Shown here one piece after another: positions 17,991 to 26,954 of a stretch of 64,000 bases of DNA. A model generated the notes under the pieces. It made no database searches. It was not told the origin of the DNA and saw nothing but the letters and a program-made list of their open reading frames with translations. A program made the translations under genes and the position numbers. This DNA comes from Rhizobiaceae bacterium. GTDB lineage: Bacteria; Pseudomonadota; Alphaproteobacteria; Rhizobiales; Rhizobiaceae. The stretch is taken from contig JAMLJB010000003.1 of assembly GCA_023953835.1 (NCBI GenBank), positions 1 to 64,000 on the forward strand, given 5' to 3'. How positions within the stretch are numbered: the stretch's first letter is position 1; each line of letters begins with the position of its first letter.

Positions 17991-18054
17991 TGCTCCCCTG
18001 GAAAACCTGACACGAGCAGATCGACGGGCCATTTTTTGACTTTAGGAGGGTATA

Positions 18055-18807
18055 ATGATCACGGTGAGGGAATTTGCCAAGGAGGCCAAAGACATCATGC
18101 TGCAAAGCGCGCCATTGCCCGAAAAGCAGGCGGCGGTCGCAGACATTTTGTCTGAATTGTCGCGTCGCGACGATCTGCTTAGCCTTGCCGTGCCGGTCGG
18201 CCATTCCGACGCGACCACAAGCACCTTCATGCTGCTGCGAAACGGAACGATGGGCGTGATGATCGCGGGTTTCGCACCGCACTATCAGTCGCCCGTCCAC
18301 GAGCACGGGAACTTCTGGGTTATCGCTTGCGGCTACCGCGGTGTCGATCGCTGGAAGATGTACGAACGGCTCGACGGCGGCACCAAGCCCGGCTACAGCG
18401 AAGTGCGCTTCGTCGAGGAGAGGGTGGTGGCGCCCCATACGACCTCGATCATGCCGCCGCCACCGCGCGCCATTCATCAGCACAATAACATCACAGCCGG
18501 CGAGACGCTCGAACTGCTGTTCTCCTACAACGAGCCTCTCGGGCCTGACGACCGTCTCATCTACGATGTCGAAGGCAACGCCTGCTGGCCGTCGGGTTTC
18601 AAACTGGCCGGCATCTATGGTCAGCAGAATTATCCCTCAACCTGGCGATCGCGCCTCAGCGAGGCCACGAGCTCCTACGCCCATTCGATCAAGGCGGGCA
18701 TCAAGGCCGTGCGCCGGCCGGTCTGGAATTGCGCGATCTGCATGGCCATGGGCTCCATCGGGAGACCGACCACCAAGGCGCCAGTCTGGGAGTGCAGCGC
18801 CGCGTGA
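18055..18807 (+). CDS. Cupin-fold protein, cysteine-dioxygenase-like
   Basis: Protein of 250 residues with the cupin metal-site pattern SPVHEHGNFWVIACGYRG near residue 80 (HxH) and a later histidine pair in PRAIHQHNNI near 140. This resembles the cysteine dioxygenase type I superfamily of metal-dependent double-stranded beta-helix proteins. It may be a thiol or ring-cleaving dioxygenase, or a non-redox hydrolase; the exact reaction cannot be read. A strong GGAGGG precedes the ATG by 4 nt. It lies in the same direction between the Rieske oxygenase and the TetR gene. Confidence 0.72.
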   Translation: MITVREFAKEAKDIMLQSAPLPEKQAAVADILSELSRRDDLLSLAVPVGHSDATTSTFMLLRNGTMGVMIAGFAPHYQSPVHEHGNFWVIACGYRGVDRWKMYERLDGGTKPGYSEVRFVEERVVAPHTTSIMPPPPRAIHQHNNITAGETLELLFSYNEPLGPDDRLIYDVEGNACWPSGFKLAGIYGQQNYPSTWRSRLSEATSSYAHSIKAGIKAVRRPVWNCAICMAMGSIGRPTTKAPVWECSAA

Positions 18808-18999
18808 GGCGCGGCGGCGGAAGGTGGCGAAGCCGACTTTTCGCTGCACGTTGACGCACAACTGTTCTTCTACTCTATTGTGAGGAGTTGAAGCCTACTA
18901 GTATTGTCTCCCTACGAGGGCGCAGGCAGCGGTCGATTCGGACCGCCACCCGGCCGCAGCACTCGATCCCGCATCGTTCGGTGTATTGAAGGACCGCAA

Positions 19000-19740
19000 A
19001 TGGCGCTTGCGACGCATTCCGAATTATCGAAGCAGCCGGCCAAGCGGGGCCCGAAGACGGGGCCCCAGACCAAACGCAAGCTGCTGAACGTGGCGGAGAA
19101 GCTGTTTGCTGAAGAAGGAATTGAGACGGTTTCGCTACGCCGCATCATGGACGTGGCCGGGGTCGGCCTTTCGCAGCTCAACTATCACTTCGGAACAAAG
19201 AAGGACCTGCTTCGCGCCACCTGCGAGCGCAAGCTCACGGTGATGAACGAGAAGCGGCTAGCCATGCTGGAAGAGGCGGAGCTGCAGCCCAAGGACGAGA
19301 AGTTCCTGGAACGGCTCATCAAAGCTTACATGCTTCCCGTCCTTGAGATGTATGCAAAGGGCGGCAACGATCGGAACTTTGTCATCATAACGGCACGTCT
19401 GAGCGCCGGGACCAGCCAGATGACCGCGGAACTGGCGAGCGAGTTGCTGAACAAATTCCAGCAGCGCTTCGCCTCGGCCTTTCTGAGGGCGGTTCCGGGC
19501 CTGCCCGAGGTTTCCGTCTTCTGGCGCATCCACGTCATGCTTTCGTTGTTGAGCCACACGGTCGCGAATCCCGAGCGCATCAAGACATTGTCGCACGGAC
19601 TCTGCGATCCCAAGGATGTCGATGCGATGATGGAAGAGTTGCTGCCCGTGCTGATTGCCGGCTTTGGAGCGAACGCCACCAAACCCAAGCCCTCACGCAA
19701 GCCTGCGGTATCAAAAGCGCGCAAACCCGTCGCGGAATGA
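19000..19740 (+). CDS. TetR/AcrR family transcriptional regulator
   Basis: Regulator of 246 residues. After a basic N-terminal tail (RGPKTGPQTKRKLLNVAEKLF) comes the TetR helix-turn-helix, with ETVSLRRIMDVAGVGLSQLNYHFGTKKDLL near residues 40-70. The C-terminal ligand domain is unassigned, and the last 20 residues are rich in Lys, Pro and Ala. The ATG at 19000 has GAAGGA 6 nt upstream. It is convergent with the amidohydrolase gene, 17 bp apart. It may bind the ATCGATCG-type boxes upstream of the Liv, lactonase and Rieske operons (inference). Confidence 0.88.
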   Translation: MALATHSELSKQPAKRGPKTGPQTKRKLLNVAEKLFAEEGIETVSLRRIMDVAGVGLSQLNYHFGTKKDLLRATCERKLTVMNEKRLAMLEEAELQPKDEKFLERLIKAYMLPVLEMYAKGGNDRNFVIITARLSAGTSQMTAELASELLNKFQQRFASAFLRAVPGLPEVSVFWRIHVMLSLLSHTVANPERIKTLSHGLCDPKDVDAMMEELLPVLIAGFGANATKPKPSRKPAVSKARKPVAE

Positions 19741-19757
19741 GCGGCGCCGTTCTCTGA

Positions 19758-21041
19758 CTACAGGCCCCGGTAGAGTTCGGCGGCGGTGCCGCCCATGACC
19801 TTGTCGATCAACTCCGCCACGCGTTCCGAACCGATCTCTCCATCCACCTGCATACCGCTCAAGGCGAGCGCCAGGGCGGTGCGGCCGGTCCGGTTCATCA
19901 GCCACGCCTTCTCCTCCCAGCCGCCGAGCGGATTTGCCTTCGGCGGCAGCCCTGCGAGCATGGCGATGGCTCGCTCGGAATAGGCATCGGTCCCGTAAAG
20001 CAGCTTCTCCGGATACCATTCCAGCGCCGCTCGGATCTGATGGGAGAGCGCGCGCGGGTAATGGAAGAGGCAGGCGCAGGAGAAGTCGGTGAAAACATTC
20101 TCGTTGGCCAGCATCGTAACCGTCTCCCGCACGAACGGCCAGCCGCCATGCAGCAGCACGAATTTCGTCCGATGGGCCAGATGAACGATGCGTTCCATCA
20201 GAAGCGGGTTGCTGCCAGCGATGACGAAGTCTGGCCGCACGCCGTAGCCCGTGTGCATCTGGACGACGAGTTGCTGTTCGCCGGCGAGGATCACGAGGCG
20301 CTCGAACAGGAAATCCTGCAGCGCCTTATGGTCGATTGCCGAAAGCGACCCTGACGCCAGACCCCGCGCGTAGAGCGCGTCGGCGTGCGCGGCGCCGACG
20401 AAATCGAAATTCAGCGGCCTGTTGTAAGGCCCGTGGAACTTGATGCCGACTGCCCCCTGCTCCGCGTATCGTGCCAGCACGGGAATCATCACGTCTGCGA
20501 TGTAGGCGTCCACCGAGCTAGGCCGGCCAGCCGGACTATGTTCATGCGTGAGCCGATCGTTGGTCGCCCGGTAGCCCGTCTGCATCGGCGAAAGGACGCC
20601 TTCGACGGGAAACGGCCACAGGAACCAGTCCGAAAACGCACACCAGCGAAAACGGGGCGGCGGCAGTGATGCAAGCGGCCCGGGCGCGATGCCGATCATG
20701 GTGCGAATCTTGAGCCGGTTGAGTATCCAGACGTTGTAGTCGGCGCCCTGCTCGGCTATCACAGCCTCCTTACGCTCGACGAGGCGGGCGAGATTGGCGA
20801 GCGACCAGTCGCGATCCTCGTAACCCCAAAGGCCCGCCCACGCGTCCAAATATTCCGGATTGTCCGGACGCATCCGCAAAGGTTGCCCAAAGTCGTAGGG
20901 CTGGATCGGCTGGTCGGGATCGCCGGACAGTTCTATGCCGAGCGCCATCGGATGCGCATGATGGTCGATCGCCTCGACAGCGGCCACATCGGCCGCGATG
21001 CCTGCATCCAATCCTCGCAAAACTACCGTTTCAGGCGACAT
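19758..21041 (-). CDS. Amidohydrolase family protein (TIM-barrel metal hydrolase/decarboxylase)
   Basis: Protein of 427 residues. The first-strand metal motif AIDHHAHPMAL (HxH) is near residue 29, VVQMHTGYG near 270 and LLHGGWPF near 315 supply later histidines, and LLYGTDAYSERAI near 370 carries the final Asp. The combination places it in the amidohydrolase 2-related group, which includes decarboxylases, lactonases and hydrolases. Its start overlaps the preceding amidohydrolase gene by 11 bp, so the two are translationally coupled and may act on consecutive intermediates. Confidence 0.8.
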   Translation of the reverse strand: MSPETVVLRGLDAGIAADVAAVEAIDHHAHPMALGIELSGDPDQPIQPYDFGQPLRMRPDNPEYLDAWAGLWGYEDRDWSLANLARLVERKEAVIAEQGADYNVWILNRLKIRTMIGIAPGPLASLPPPRFRWCAFSDWFLWPFPVEGVLSPMQTGYRATNDRLTHEHSPAGRPSSVDAYIADVMIPVLARYAEQGAVGIKFHGPYNRPLNFDFVGAAHADALYARGLASGSLSAIDHKALQDFLFERLVILAGEQQLVVQMHTGYGVRPDFVIAGSNPLLMERIVHLAHRTKFVLLHGGWPFVRETVTMLANENVFTDFSCACLFHYPRALSHQIRAALEWYPEKLLYGTDAYSERAIAMLAGLPPKANPLGGWEEKAWLMNRTGRTALALALSGMQVDGEIGSERVAELIDKVMGGTAAELYRGL

Positions 21042-22122
21042 GGCCGCCACCTTCCGTTCCGAGGGACGCGAGAATCGAGGAGAAGCGCGGGAAGAGCGCC
21101 AGGGCGTTGCGCTGGGCAATGCGAGGCCAGGCGTCGGCAGGCACGAGATCAATGTCGGACATGGAGCCAAGCTGGTCGGTCACGAAGCCGTCATACGCAT
21201 AGGGCCAATCGCTCCCGAACAGGAGGCGCTCGGGGTCGGCGAAATGGACCAGCGCGCCAAGGCCAGCCGGGTCCGCCGTTAGTGCCACGTCGAAATAGAA
21301 CCGCCGCATCAGGCCTTTGAGGTGGTCCGCCGTCAGGTTCTCGTTGCGGCTGGTAAGCGCAGTGGGGAACTGATCCTTCAGGGCCCGGTCATGCGGCGGC
21401 GGTCGGGACAATTGGCGCTCGGCGATCGCGCCGATCCGCCACGCGAGATAGGGCAGCGTGCCGCCGCCATGGGACAGGATGAAGCGGATGTTGGGAAAGC
21501 GTTCGAGCACGTCGGCAAACAGCATGCTGACGCCGGCCCGCGTCGTATCGAACGGATATTCGAGCATGAAATTCGGCACGCCGAGCGCGATCTGCTTGAT
21601 TGAAGGATGGGCAGCTGGATGCACCATGACAACGGCATGCCGCACATCCAGCACGTCGAGCAGCGGATCATAGTCCGGATGCCCGAGATAGCGGCCGCGA
21701 TAGCCGGTGAGGATGCCGACGCCATCCAGGCGCAGGTCATCGAGCGCCCGGATGGCCTCCGAACACGCCCGTTCGACATCGGGCAGCGGCAAGACCGCGA
21801 ACGCGCCGATGCGGGGACTGGATGCGGCCGCGGCGGCCAGGTCGTCGTTGCACGCCCGCGCAAGGTCGTTTGCTTGCGCATCGTCGCCGAAGTGGACGCC
21901 TGGGGCCGACAGCGACAACACCGCGCAGCCGATGCCATGGCGATCCATCATCGACAGGGACAGATCGGGGCTCCATTCCGGCGTGCGGACCGACGTCCCC
22001 AGCGCCTGCAACACCGCATCGCGATACCGCGGAGGCATTGCGTGAAAATGCACGTCGATCAGGCGCCCTTCCGGCGGATCGAACCGCGGTTCCGGCGCTC
22101 GGGACGATCCGCGAATCGTCAT
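21031..22122 (-). CDS. Amidohydrolase 2 family protein (ACMSD/resorcylate decarboxylase-like)
   Basis: Protein of 363 residues with metal motif LIDVHFHAMPPRYRDAV near residue 22 (HxH), VMVHPAAHPS near 165 (His), FILSHGGGTLPYLAWRIG near 225 (His) and LLFGSDWPY near 300 (Asp). These are the signatures of aminocarboxymuconate-semialdehyde decarboxylase and hydroxybenzoate decarboxylase relatives. A non-oxidative decarboxylation or lactone hydrolysis is plausible. It is the first gene after a promoter region that holds a TCTGATTTT half-site. Confidence 0.83.
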   Translation of the reverse strand: MTIRGSSRAPEPRFDPPEGRLIDVHFHAMPPRYRDAVLQALGTSVRTPEWSPDLSLSMMDRHGIGCAVLSLSAPGVHFGDDAQANDLARACNDDLAAAAASSPRIGAFAVLPLPDVERACSEAIRALDDLRLDGVGILTGYRGRYLGHPDYDPLLDVLDVRHAVVMVHPAAHPSIKQIALGVPNFMLEYPFDTTRAGVSMLFADVLERFPNIRFILSHGGGTLPYLAWRIGAIAERQLSRPPPHDRALKDQFPTALTSRNENLTADHLKGLMRRFYFDVALTADPAGLGALVHFADPERLLFGSDWPYAYDGFVTDQLGSMSDIDLVPADAWPRIAQRNALALFPRFSSILASLGTEGGGHVA

Positions 22123-22287
22123 GGAGTGATCGCGCCCATGGCCGCACCTGTTCCGTTCACAGAAAAAACATTCTGATTTTATTCGCGTGCGACATAGAGG
22201 TTGTCAACCGCTGAAGACATCTGGTCAGGCTTGGCAATAGAAGCGCGGCAGGCTGAGGACGGAGGGACTCACTGCTTCCCTGCCCAG
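22123..22287 (-). promoter_or_regulatory. Promoter region of the amidohydrolase pair with TCTGATTTT site
   Basis: AT-rich stretch upstream of the amidohydrolase start. TCTGATTTT at 22172-22180 equals 10208-10216 and contains the half-site of the palindrome at 10101-10119. It sits 50 bp before the ATG and 107 bp downstream of the IclR stop, fitting an operator for that IclR protein. Confidence 0.5.
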
Positions 22288-23076
22288 TCAGACCTGCCGG
22301 CGGAACCCCAACCGCTCCGACAGGTGCAGGGCGGCGAGGGTCGTCTCCCGGATCTGCTTGGCGGAAGGTTCTTCGGCTATCATCTGGATGGAATCGACGA
22401 CGGCCAGGGTGGCGATCAACTTGCCCTCGGCATTCCGCACCGGCGCGGCCAGCGTGTTCAGACCGACCATGATCTCGTTGAACGCCGATGCCCAGCCCTG
22501 CTCCTCGATCTGGCGCAGTTCGGCCTTGAGCCGCAGCGGGTCCACGATGGTATATGGCGTCAGCCGCTCGAGTGGCTGGCGCAGCGTCACGCGCTGGATG
22601 TCCGGCTCGCCGAAGGCCAGGGCGACCTTGCCTTGGGCGGTGGCGTGCAGCGCCAGAAGCGATCCCCTCCGAACCCCGATTTCGATCATGGAGCGGCCGG
22701 TCACGGTGGCGAGGACCCTGACCCCGTCCGTTTCCGACTGCGAGATGACGGTCGTGTGGCCAAGCGTATCGCGCAATTCCTTCAACACCGGCAAAGCCAG
22801 TTCCAGAAGGTCGTTGCCGCGTTCGAGCGAAATGCCGAGCGCGAGCGACCTCGGCCCGATCGAATACCGGTCGGTGCTTTGATCCTGGACGAGGAAGCCG
22901 TTGGCGACGAGGGTCTGCAAATGCCGGAAGACGCGGCTCTTCCCAAGGGTCAGGGCCGTCGAAATCTCGGTAAGGCTGAGCGGCCTGGCCTGGTCGGCCA
23001 GATACTCGATCAGCAGCAGTCCGAAAACGCTGCCTTGCAGACCGTCCGACGCACCGGACTCCGATTCCAAAACCAT
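22288..23076 (-). CDS. IclR family transcriptional regulator
   Basis: Regulator of 262 residues. The N-terminal winged helix is SVFGLLLIEYLADQARPLSLTEISTALTLGKSRVFRHLQTLVANGFLVQD (described in parts; residues about 15-65). The IclR effector domain follows, with LLALHATAQGKVALAFGEP near 135 and IATLAVVDSIQMI near 225. Start chosen at ATG 23076; an in-frame GTG sits directly before it. It probably controls the amidohydrolase operon downstream and may bind the TCTGATTT motif (inference). It lies 50 bp after the SDR gene. Confidence 0.88.
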   Translation of the reverse strand: MVLESESGASDGLQGSVFGLLLIEYLADQARPLSLTEISTALTLGKSRVFRHLQTLVANGFLVQDQSTDRYSIGPRSLALGISLERGNDLLELALPVLKELRDTLGHTTVISQSETDGVRVLATVTGRSMIEIGVRRGSLLALHATAQGKVALAFGEPDIQRVTLRQPLERLTPYTIVDPLRLKAELRQIEEQGWASAFNEIMVGLNTLAAPVRNAEGKLIATLAVVDSIQMIAEEPSAKQIRETTLAALHLSERLGFRRQV

Positions 23077-23126
23077 CACTATAGTCCCTGTACTCCGCAG
23101 TCGGGATATCCCTATTCCATCCGGCG

Positions 23127-23846
23127 TTATACTGCCAACAAGCCACAATCGACGCGCAACACGATGCCGTCCACCGCCGACGCCTCGTCGGAACACAGAA
23201 ACGCGATGACGTTGGCGACCTCGGCGGCGATTACCGGCCGGCCCAACGGATTGTCGCGGCTGCGCGTGACGCCTGCCGTGTGCGTGGCTGCGCGAACCTT
23301 CGCGCCCGAGCCGCGCATCGGATCCGCCATCATGCCCGGCGCGACCGCGTTGACCCGAATACCCCTAAGACCGAGCGCGACCGCGAAGTGACGCGTGATC
23401 TGCTCCAGTCCCGCCTTTGTCGCCTGATAGATGTAGGACCCCTGGATGCCTCCGATCGATGCTGTGACGCTGCTCGTCAGCACGATCGACGCCGGGGATC
23501 GCATGTGAGGCGCGACCGCCTGAAGAACCCGAAGCGATCCTTTCAGATTTACCTCGAGGGTTTTCTGGACAACGTCCTCGTCATATGTCGCAGCGCTGGT
23601 GGGTTCGAGGATTCCGTGGTTGATGACCAGGGCCTGGACTTCGCCCAGCGGCGCCACGGCTTCGAAAAGCTTTGTGACGCTATGCGCCGATGTCACGTCG
23701 AGTTGCACGAAATTCGGATGCTTCGCTGCATCCTTCGGCGGGGAGACGTCGGCGGACAAGACCGTCCAGCCGTCAACCATCAACCGCGCCACGGTCGCTT
23801 CGCCAATGCTGCCTGTCGCGCCGGTCACGATCGCCAAGCCTGTCAT
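23127..23846 (-). CDS. Short-chain dehydrogenase/reductase
   Basis: NAD(P)-dependent SDR of 239 residues. The cofactor motif TGATGSIG is near residue 8, VINHGIL replaces the usual NNAG near 77, SIVLTSSVTAS carries the Ser near 118 and YIYQATKAGLEQ the Tyr-Lys pair near 137. The C-terminus IVLRVDCGLLAV corresponds to the standard VDGG end. It lies between the DUF6282-type gene and the IclR gene, all on the minus strand. Confidence 0.87.
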   Translation of the reverse strand: MTGLAIVTGATGSIGEATVARLMVDGWTVLSADVSPPKDAAKHPNFVQLDVTSAHSVTKLFEAVAPLGEVQALVINHGILEPTSAATYDEDVVQKTLEVNLKGSLRVLQAVAPHMRSPASIVLTSSVTASIGGIQGSYIYQATKAGLEQITRHFAVALGLRGIRVNAVAPGMMADPMRGSGAKVRAATHTAGVTRSRDNPLGRPVIAAEVANVIAFLCSDEASAVDGIVLRVDCGLLAV

Positions 23847-23953
23847 ACCCTACCCTCCTCCCGGACCGTCACCGGCAATCGCCCGCGCCGGCCCGCTGAA
23901 CGCAGGCGTCCTCGCCGCGCCTCACCGGCTGATGTGACAGCGTTGAGCGACCG

Positions 23954-24895
23954 CTATGCGGCTTCCCCTACGACCGTGTCTTCCAGTCCAAGCATGGCGG
24001 CCGTGTTGGTCGACACCATCCTGCGGATATCGTCGTCGGCATATCCCAGATCGATGCAAAGCTGGATTCCGCGCCGCATTCCTTCGATCGGATGGAGCGC
24101 GCCCACCTGGCCTAGGTCCGTGCACAAGATCGTGTTGCCGACACCGGCCGCGTCGATATGCGCCTTAAGGATTTCGGACTCGAGGGGCTCAAAGGCGCAG
24201 CCGTCAAGGAACATCGCCAGCGAATGCTCCACATAGGCGCCCATGGCGGCGATCCTGCGAACGTCGCTGAGTGAGGCATCGACGATCTCCTCCGGATGCG
24301 TCAGCACGAGCCGCTTCACGCCGCGCCGCTGCGCCTCCTCGAAGACGGCCCATGTCTCGCTGATATGAAGATGCCCGCTGGCCAGCGCCATATCTGTGCG
24401 GGCAACGATGTCGAGAATTTCCTTGGCATCGTCGCGCACGCTTCCGTCGCCCTCCACCACCGGGACCGCGCGCGCGGCCCGCATCTTCTTGGTGGACCCC
24501 GGATGGGTGCCGCTGAACGTCTTCTCCCAGCGGAGATGATTTTCGGCGGCCAGCGTCGGCAACCAGACGATCTTCCCCCCCATGGCAGCGGTGTGCTCGA
24601 CCGCGTAGGGATTGAGACCGCCGACGACGTTGTTGAGCACGATGCTCGAAAACACCTTGGTCGAAAGGTCGGGAAACTGCTTGGCGATCAGCGCCGCGGT
24701 CGTCACGCCCGCATAGTCGTGATCCTTCGTCACGATGGCCTTCATGCCGACGGCGGATGCGGCGCGCGCCAGATCGACATGGTCGACGCTGCGCGAGGCG
24801 ATCGACGGGCCTGTATGCACATGCGGGTCGATCGCCCCGACGAGGAGCGCATCGACGCGACGCTCCGCCGCTTGCGTGTCTGTCTGTGACATCAT
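23954..24895 (-). CDS. DUF6282-type amidohydrolase-like protein
   Basis: Protein of 313 residues with an amidohydrolase-type N-terminus GAIDPHVHTGPSIASRSVD (HxH near residue 24), KDHDYAGVTTAALIAKQF near 57, SGHLHISETWAVFEEA near 170 and TDLGQVGALHPIEGMRRGI near 260. This pattern is that of the DUF6282 family of uncharacterised metal hydrolases. No reaction is established. It sits between HpcH/HpaI aldolase and SDR genes. A second ATG at 24892 is equally possible. Confidence 0.75.
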   Translation of the reverse strand: MMSQTDTQAAERRVDALLVGAIDPHVHTGPSIASRSVDHVDLARAASAVGMKAIVTKDHDYAGVTTAALIAKQFPDLSTKVFSSIVLNNVVGGLNPYAVEHTAAMGGKIVWLPTLAAENHLRWEKTFSGTHPGSTKKMRAARAVPVVEGDGSVRDDAKEILDIVARTDMALASGHLHISETWAVFEEAQRRGVKRLVLTHPEEIVDASLSDVRRIAAMGAYVEHSLAMFLDGCAFEPLESEILKAHIDAAGVGNTILCTDLGQVGALHPIEGMRRGIQLCIDLGYADDDIRRMVSTNTAAMLGLEDTVVGEAA

Positions 24896-24934
24896 GATCG
24901 CCCTACGTCTGAGCCGCGTTCCGGCAAGGCCACG

Positions 24935-25726
24935 TCATGCACGCGGAAGATACTCGTCGAACTCCGCGATGACTTTCGTCGCGGACTGCCGAAGCAGCCC
25001 CTGGTCCGAGGACACGATGAAGGCTGTGGCGCCGAGCGCATGGAACCGTTTGGCGTCAGGCGTGCCGGCGACCATCATGCAGATCGGCTTGCCGCGACGC
25101 TTGGCCGCCTCGCAGATCTTCCCGGTCGCGGCCATCGTCTCCGGCGATTCCATGCCAGCGGCGCCGAGGGCCACGGTCAGGTCGCCCCTGCCGATGAACA
25201 CGGCATCGAGCCCCTCCACGGCCATGATCGCGTCGAGCTGGTCGAGCGCCTCGGGGTCCTCGATCATGCCGATGACAGCCACCGCCTCGTCCTGGCGGTC
25301 GACATGGTCCCAGAATCCGAGGGCGCCGTAGTTTCCGGCGCGCGGCGAATTCGAGAAGCCGCGTCGTCCCCCGCGGTATCGACAGGCGCCGACGACATCC
25401 CGCGCCTTCTCCGGGCTGGACACGTGCGGGATCAGCACGCCTGCGGCGCCGTCGTCTAGCGCAGCGAGCAGGCTGGCCGCCGTCGGCTCGGCCACACGGA
25501 CGAGCCCGGCGACATTGCTCGCGCGCGCCGCCAGCAAAGCCAGGTCGGTGGCGCAGCGGTCGAAGGGCGCATGCTCGGCGTCGATGACGACGAAGTCGAA
25601 GCCGACGCTGCAGATGATTTCCGTGGGATGCACCGTCGGCGTCTTAATGAAGGTGCCTACCAGCCTGGCGCCTGCGAGGAGGCGCTGGCGAAACCCGGGC
25701 CGGGTCTGGTTGAATCGACTGATCAT
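24935..25726 (-). CDS. HpcH/HpaI family aldolase, second copy
   Basis: Protein of 263 residues. Motifs are GTFIKTPTVHPTEI near residue 25, FDFVVIDAEHAPFDR near 43 (D-x-E-H), GLVRVAEPTAASLLAALDDGAAGVLIPHV near 75, IGMIEDPEALDQLDAI near 145 and DAVFIGRGDLTVALG near 165. The AEH motif places it nearer the classic 2-oxo-acid aldolases than the copy at 12764-13546, which has LQH. The ATG at 25726 is preferred, since the upstream extension lacks similarity. It heads the minus-strand group 25726 to 19758. Confidence 0.86.
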   Translation of the reverse strand: MISRFNQTRPGFRQRLLAGARLVGTFIKTPTVHPTEIICSVGFDFVVIDAEHAPFDRCATDLALLAARASNVAGLVRVAEPTAASLLAALDDGAAGVLIPHVSSPEKARDVVGACRYRGGRRGFSNSPRAGNYGALGFWDHVDRQDEAVAVIGMIEDPEALDQLDAIMAVEGLDAVFIGRGDLTVALGAAGMESPETMAATGKICEAAKRRGKPICMMVAGTPDAKRFHALGATAFIVSSDQGLLRQSATKVIAEFDEYLPRA

Positions 25727-25934
25727 CTCATTCCCGAAACAGAGCGCAAATTTGCAACTGGATTTCTTCACTTAAACGGACTTGGCCTAAGCAAGCCGGT
25801 TCAAATTGGGTATCGTCACAACGTAGAGATCGCGAATCTCGCCACCCTTCATATGATAATTTCGAAACTTGATTTCTGTCAACGGTAAAGCTAAAGCGTT
25901 GACGCACGGTAGCTTTGGAAAGACACGAAACAAG
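25727..25934. promoter_or_regulatory. Divergent promoter region between aldolase and cupin genes
   Basis: AT-rich 208-bp spacer between divergent genes. It contains a TTTCGAAA palindrome at 25859-25866 followed by CTTGATTTCTG, resembling but not matching the TCTGATTT sites. No defined -35/-10 pair was confirmed. Confidence 0.4.
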
Positions 25935-26864
25935 ATGTACGACCCATCGGATCCCCGCTCTGCGCTCAGCCAAGGTGGCGCGCGCCAAGCACCGTCGGCC
26001 AATGCCTTCGCGAAAGCGGAGTTCGGCCTTTTCTACAATGATAATCCGCAGGAAGACGACGCCAACGGCAGGACCTGGTTTTGCCGGGGCCAGAATTTCG
26101 TCATCGCGTACAGCGAGGCCCGGGCCGGCGCGGTGTTCGCACGGCCGGAGCAGCTTGACGAGTATATGGTGCTGATACCCGACCGCGAGACGCCGTTCGT
26201 GGCGGAAGCAGGCAAACAAACCGAAACCGCCTCAGGCTACAGCGTCGTCATCATGCCGCCCGGCCGGGGCGAGATCCGCCTGCCGTCCGGAGGACGTGTA
26301 GTCCGCGTCTTCTCGACCCGGTCGCCCGACCTCAATGCCAAATGCGCCAACGCCGCCGCCTTCGCGCAGCCGCATCCGCACGTGCCGCCGTTCGAGGCTT
26401 GGCCTGAGCCTGTGGCCGGGTTCAAGATACGCGTCTATTCGCTCGACGTGCCGGACCAGCCGGGGCGGTTCGGGCGGATCTGGCGATGCACGACGGTCAT
26501 GCTGAATTTCCTTCCCGTGCAGATGGGTCCGCGCGACATAACGAAGCTGTCGCCCCACCATCACGATGATTTCGAACAGTGTTCGCTCGCGCTCGATGGA
26601 TCGTTTGTACACCATATGCGGTGGCCCTGGACGGTCGACATGAATGCGTGGCTCGAGGACCAGCATCCGCACGTCCTGTCTCCGTCTGTCACCGTCATTC
26701 CCCCGCCTGCGATCCATACGTCGAGGGGCATGGATTCGGGAGCCAACCAGCTCGTCGACATCTTCGCACCGCCGCGGCTCGACTTTTCCCAGAAGGACGG
26801 ATGGGTCTTGAATGCTGAAGAGTATCCGTTGCCTGGCGACGGATTCTTAAAGCAGCATTCATGA
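25935..26864 (+). CDS. Cupin-like protein of unknown function
   Basis: Protein of 309 residues. A two-domain cupin arrangement is suggested: an N-terminal part with VVIMPPGRGEIRLPSGGRVVRVFS near residue 100, and a C-terminal half with TKLSPHHHDDFEQCSLALDGSFVHHMRWPW near 210, whose HHHDDFEQ fits a cupin metal site. VTVIPPPAIHTSRG gives a late histidine near 265. Role unknown; it may process an intermediate of the neighbouring aldolase/SDR set. The ATG at 25935 is the first plausible start; a TTG at 25869 would extend it. Confidence 0.65.
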   Translation: MYDPSDPRSALSQGGARQAPSANAFAKAEFGLFYNDNPQEDDANGRTWFCRGQNFVIAYSEARAGAVFARPEQLDEYMVLIPDRETPFVAEAGKQTETASGYSVVIMPPGRGEIRLPSGGRVVRVFSTRSPDLNAKCANAAAFAQPHPHVPPFEAWPEPVAGFKIRVYSLDVPDQPGRFGRIWRCTTVMLNFLPVQMGPRDITKLSPHHHDDFEQCSLALDGSFVHHMRWPWTVDMNAWLEDQHPHVLSPSVTVIPPPAIHTSRGMDSGANQLVDIFAPPRLDFSQKDGWVLNAEEYPLPGDGFLKQHS

Positions 26865-26954
26865 AATCGCAGGCACGGAGCTCCAAGGGCTCGAAAAGCC
26901 CGATCGCCCCGGGAAACGTTCCAGTGTCAATGTAGGTGTCTTCGGTTCCGCTAT

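Noticed and set aside
22157..23146. 329-codon minus-strand frame overlapping IclR
   Set aside because: Different frame of the IclR gene; its translation has no domain, whereas the IclR frame has a full winged helix and effector domain.
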